This document shows positions 6,503-7,533 of a stretch of DNA of 7,533 nucleotides, in pieces (the first letter of the stretch is position 1; every line of letters begins with the position of its first letter). The notes below the pieces were generated by a model that worked only from the letters and a program-made list of their open reading frames with translations, did no database searches and was not told the origin of the DNA. The translations under genes and the position numbers were made by a program. The stretch spans positions 5,339-12,871 of the forward strand of contig DJSG01000076.1 of the NCBI GenBank assembly GCA_002440265.1. Reading direction: 5' to 3'. This DNA comes from Bacteroidales bacterium UBA6340 (lineage in GTDB: Bacteria; Bacteroidota; Bacteroidia; Bacteroidales; Paludibacteraceae).

Positions 6503-6522
6503 CAGGATATGCGCATATCCTG
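6503..6522. promoter_or_regulatory. Perfect 20-bp palindrome, candidate operator
   Basis: CAGGATATGCGCATATCCTG equals its own reverse complement. It lies immediately upstream of the -7 element of the HsdR_N-phoH operon and covers its -33 region. With no loop, it reads as a DNA-level protein-binding site better than an RNA hairpin. The regulator is unknown and not encoded in the window. Confidence 0.6.
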
Positions 6523-6548
6523 TCGCTGACCTTGCGATATCGTCGGCT

Positions 6549-6868
6549 TAATCACATACTAATATCATACTATTAACTCGACATAAGGTCGAGTTAATAG
6601 TAGTAATAAGTAGTGGTTAATAGTTAATATGCGGTAAGGCGGTATTTCCTTCACATTCGAAGGAGGGGAATCCAAAAAGGTATATGAAGGAAATCCATAG
6701 TTAAGGTGTATTTCCTTCATCTCAAAGAAGGGGCGCAATAAAATATACGCTTCAATGTGCTTGATGCAATGCAAGATACGCTATATACACTATCACGTGA
6801 GTTTGATATAACGAGAGAGGGGCTTGGGAACGGACGGCTGCGCCGTATTATCGCTAATTAGCCATAAA
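6549..6868. repeat. Intergenic repeat element, copy B
   Basis: This is the counterpart of copy A (1-313), of similar length (320 versus 313 nt), with the same block order and orientation. It differs by having a complete long inverted repeat near its left end (6568-6602) and by carrying the TATTTCCTTCA unit twice (6636-6668 and 6703-6733, 67 nt apart), plus an inverted partial copy (ATGAAGGAAATCC, 6684-6696). The right end stops 12 nt from the stop codon of the HNH gene. A 69-codon frame inside it is low-complexity and not credible as a gene. Confidence 0.75.
6568..6602. repeat. Inverted repeat with 15-bp perfect arms
   Basis: Arms 6568-6582 and 6588-6602 (core CTATTAACTCGAC) are exact inverted repeats around the 5-nt loop ATAAG. 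Copy A keeps only the left arm (CTATTAACTCGA, 11-22). There is no T-run, so a terminator is not the best reading. It could be a structured end of the repeat element. Confidence 0.7.
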
Positions 6869-6880
6869 CTGCATACTCTT

Positions 6881-7533
6881 TTATTTTGCACTCTTCCGTC
6901 TGTTGCACTCTCGGCACAGCATCTGGCAGTTCTCCGCCACCGTCCGGCCGCCTTCCACCCACGGCGTGATATGGTCGGCTTCCATCTGCTCTATCCCGAA
7001 GTGCCTGCCGCACAGCGGACAAATTCCCTCCTGCCGCTCATAGACCTCCCGCTTGGTGTTGTCGTCGAAAGCACGGATACCCAGGTGCCGTATGTCGTGG
7101 TCGAACACGTACTCGAAGATACCCGATTTCTTCTGCACGTCCGAGTCCCGCATCAGCCGCGCCACCTCGTCGCCTATCGCCGTGGCAGTCAGTGCGGTGT
7201 CCTTGTAGCGGTTGTACAGCAGTCCCCACTCCACCGCTTTCATCTCTTTCTTGTACAGTTTCGTGAAATGCACCTGCACCCAGTGTATCACGTTCTGGAA
7301 GTACTGCCATAGTTCGTCGGCATCGCGGTCGTTCTGGTGCCGCGCCATATACTGCTCAATCGTCAGCCCCTGCGCATCGCCTATCCAGCGCAAGGCGGTC
7401 TCGAAATAGTCCTGCCTGATGGGCGAACCCGTCATATAGTCCGAACCAATCTTGTACGCCACGCAGCCCGACTTGGAGAAACGCCGTTTGGCTTGCGTCG
7501 TCCACTGCCCCGTGTAGATGGCGTTGCGTATCT
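6881..7533 (-). CDS. DUF262-type protein with C-terminal HNH nuclease, 3' part only
   Basis: The frame is open to the window edge; 216 residues are visible and the start lies to the right of 7533. A GTG at 7462 is in frame but is not the true start, because family-like sequence (IYTGQWTTQAKRRFSK) continues upstream of it. The C-terminal HNH domain has a zinc pair CPLC (visible residues 171-174) and CREC (206-209), the catalytic ADHITPW (His187), then Asn201 and Asn210. The middle segment (GSPIRQDYFETALRWI, ELWQYFQ) matches large Bacteroidota proteins that pair an N-terminal DUF262 domain with HNH, related to GmrS/GmrD-type restriction. A DNA-cleaving defence role is therefore plausible. The nuclease centre is intact; the DUF262 part cannot be seen. 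Confidence 0.82.
   Translation of the reverse strand, partial: IRNAIYTGQWTTQAKRRFSKSGCVAYKIGSDYMTGSPIRQDYFETALRWIGDAQGLTIEQYMARHQNDRDADELWQYFQNVIHWVQVHFTKLYKKEMKAVEWGLLYNRYKDTALTATAIGDEVARLMRDSDVQKKSGIFEYVFDHDIRHLGIRAFDDNTKREVYERQEGICPLCGRHFGIEQMEADHITPWVEGGRTVAENCQMLCRECNRRKSAK

Noticed and set aside
6565..6774. 69-codon minus-strand frame inside repeat copy B
   Set aside because: It consists of the repeat and hairpin sequence, has no family match, and copy A does not preserve the frame.
7460..7462. GTG as start of the HNH gene
   Set aside because: Family-like sequence continues in frame upstream of it to the window edge.
5075..7533. Complete type I restriction system
   Set aside because: The HsdR_N protein lacks the helicase motor, and no methylase (HsdM) or specificity (HsdS) gene is present.

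Overview
The window looks like chromosome from a member of the Bacteroidales (phylum Bacteroidota). Three kinds of evidence point there. First, promoters match the Bacteroidota pattern (a TTG element, about 20 nt, then TAnnTTTG) instead of the proteobacterial -35/-10. Second, there is a BspA-type leucine-rich-repeat protein and a second exported protein, both ending in tails like those recognised by the type IX secretion system. Third, the remaining families fit: a small lipoprotein followed by a PepSY-type membrane protein, a short stand-alone HsdR_N-domain protein, and PhoH. No species can be named from the sequence alone.

Layout, left to right. Positions 1-424 hold no convincing gene. They contain an intergenic repeat (copy A, 1-313) and small repeated hairpin-like sequences, and end at a clear intrinsic terminator (425-462) for a leftward gene. 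That gene (495-2006, minus) encodes a 503-residue secreted LRR protein built from two tandem copies of one module. It is transcribed divergently from a second exported protein (2167-3828, plus; probable beta-propeller). Back-to-back promoters lie in the 160-nt gap between them. Rightward from there come a small lipoprotein with a Cys/His-rich motif (3886-4368) and a PepSY-associated membrane protein (4390-4965), closely spaced and probably co-transcribed. A hairpin-rich convergent gap (4966-5074) follows. Next are phoH (5075-6079, minus) and, overlapping its start by 22 nt, an HsdR_N-like PD-(D/E)XK protein (6058-6477, minus). These two form a small leftward operon whose promoter region carries a perfect 20-bp palindrome. 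Positions 6478-6880 are gene-free and hold that promoter, a strong 15-bp inverted repeat and copy B of the intergenic repeat (6549-6868). The right edge is the 3' part of a DUF262/HNH endonuclease-like gene (6881 to beyond 7533, minus).

Functionally, the left half is envelope and surface biology: two exported proteins with probable sorting tails, and a lipoprotein/membrane pair. The right half is nucleic-acid biology: PhoH ATPase, a restriction-type nuclease fold and an HNH nuclease of the GmrSD-like kind. The most unusual points are the same-orientation copies A and B that bracket the 6.2-kb block, the exact 226-residue internal duplication in the LRR protein, the overlapping HsdR_N-phoH pair under a palindrome-bearing promoter, and a conserved-looking CxHxCxH motif in the lipoprotein. 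Nothing here proves a new defence or mobile system.
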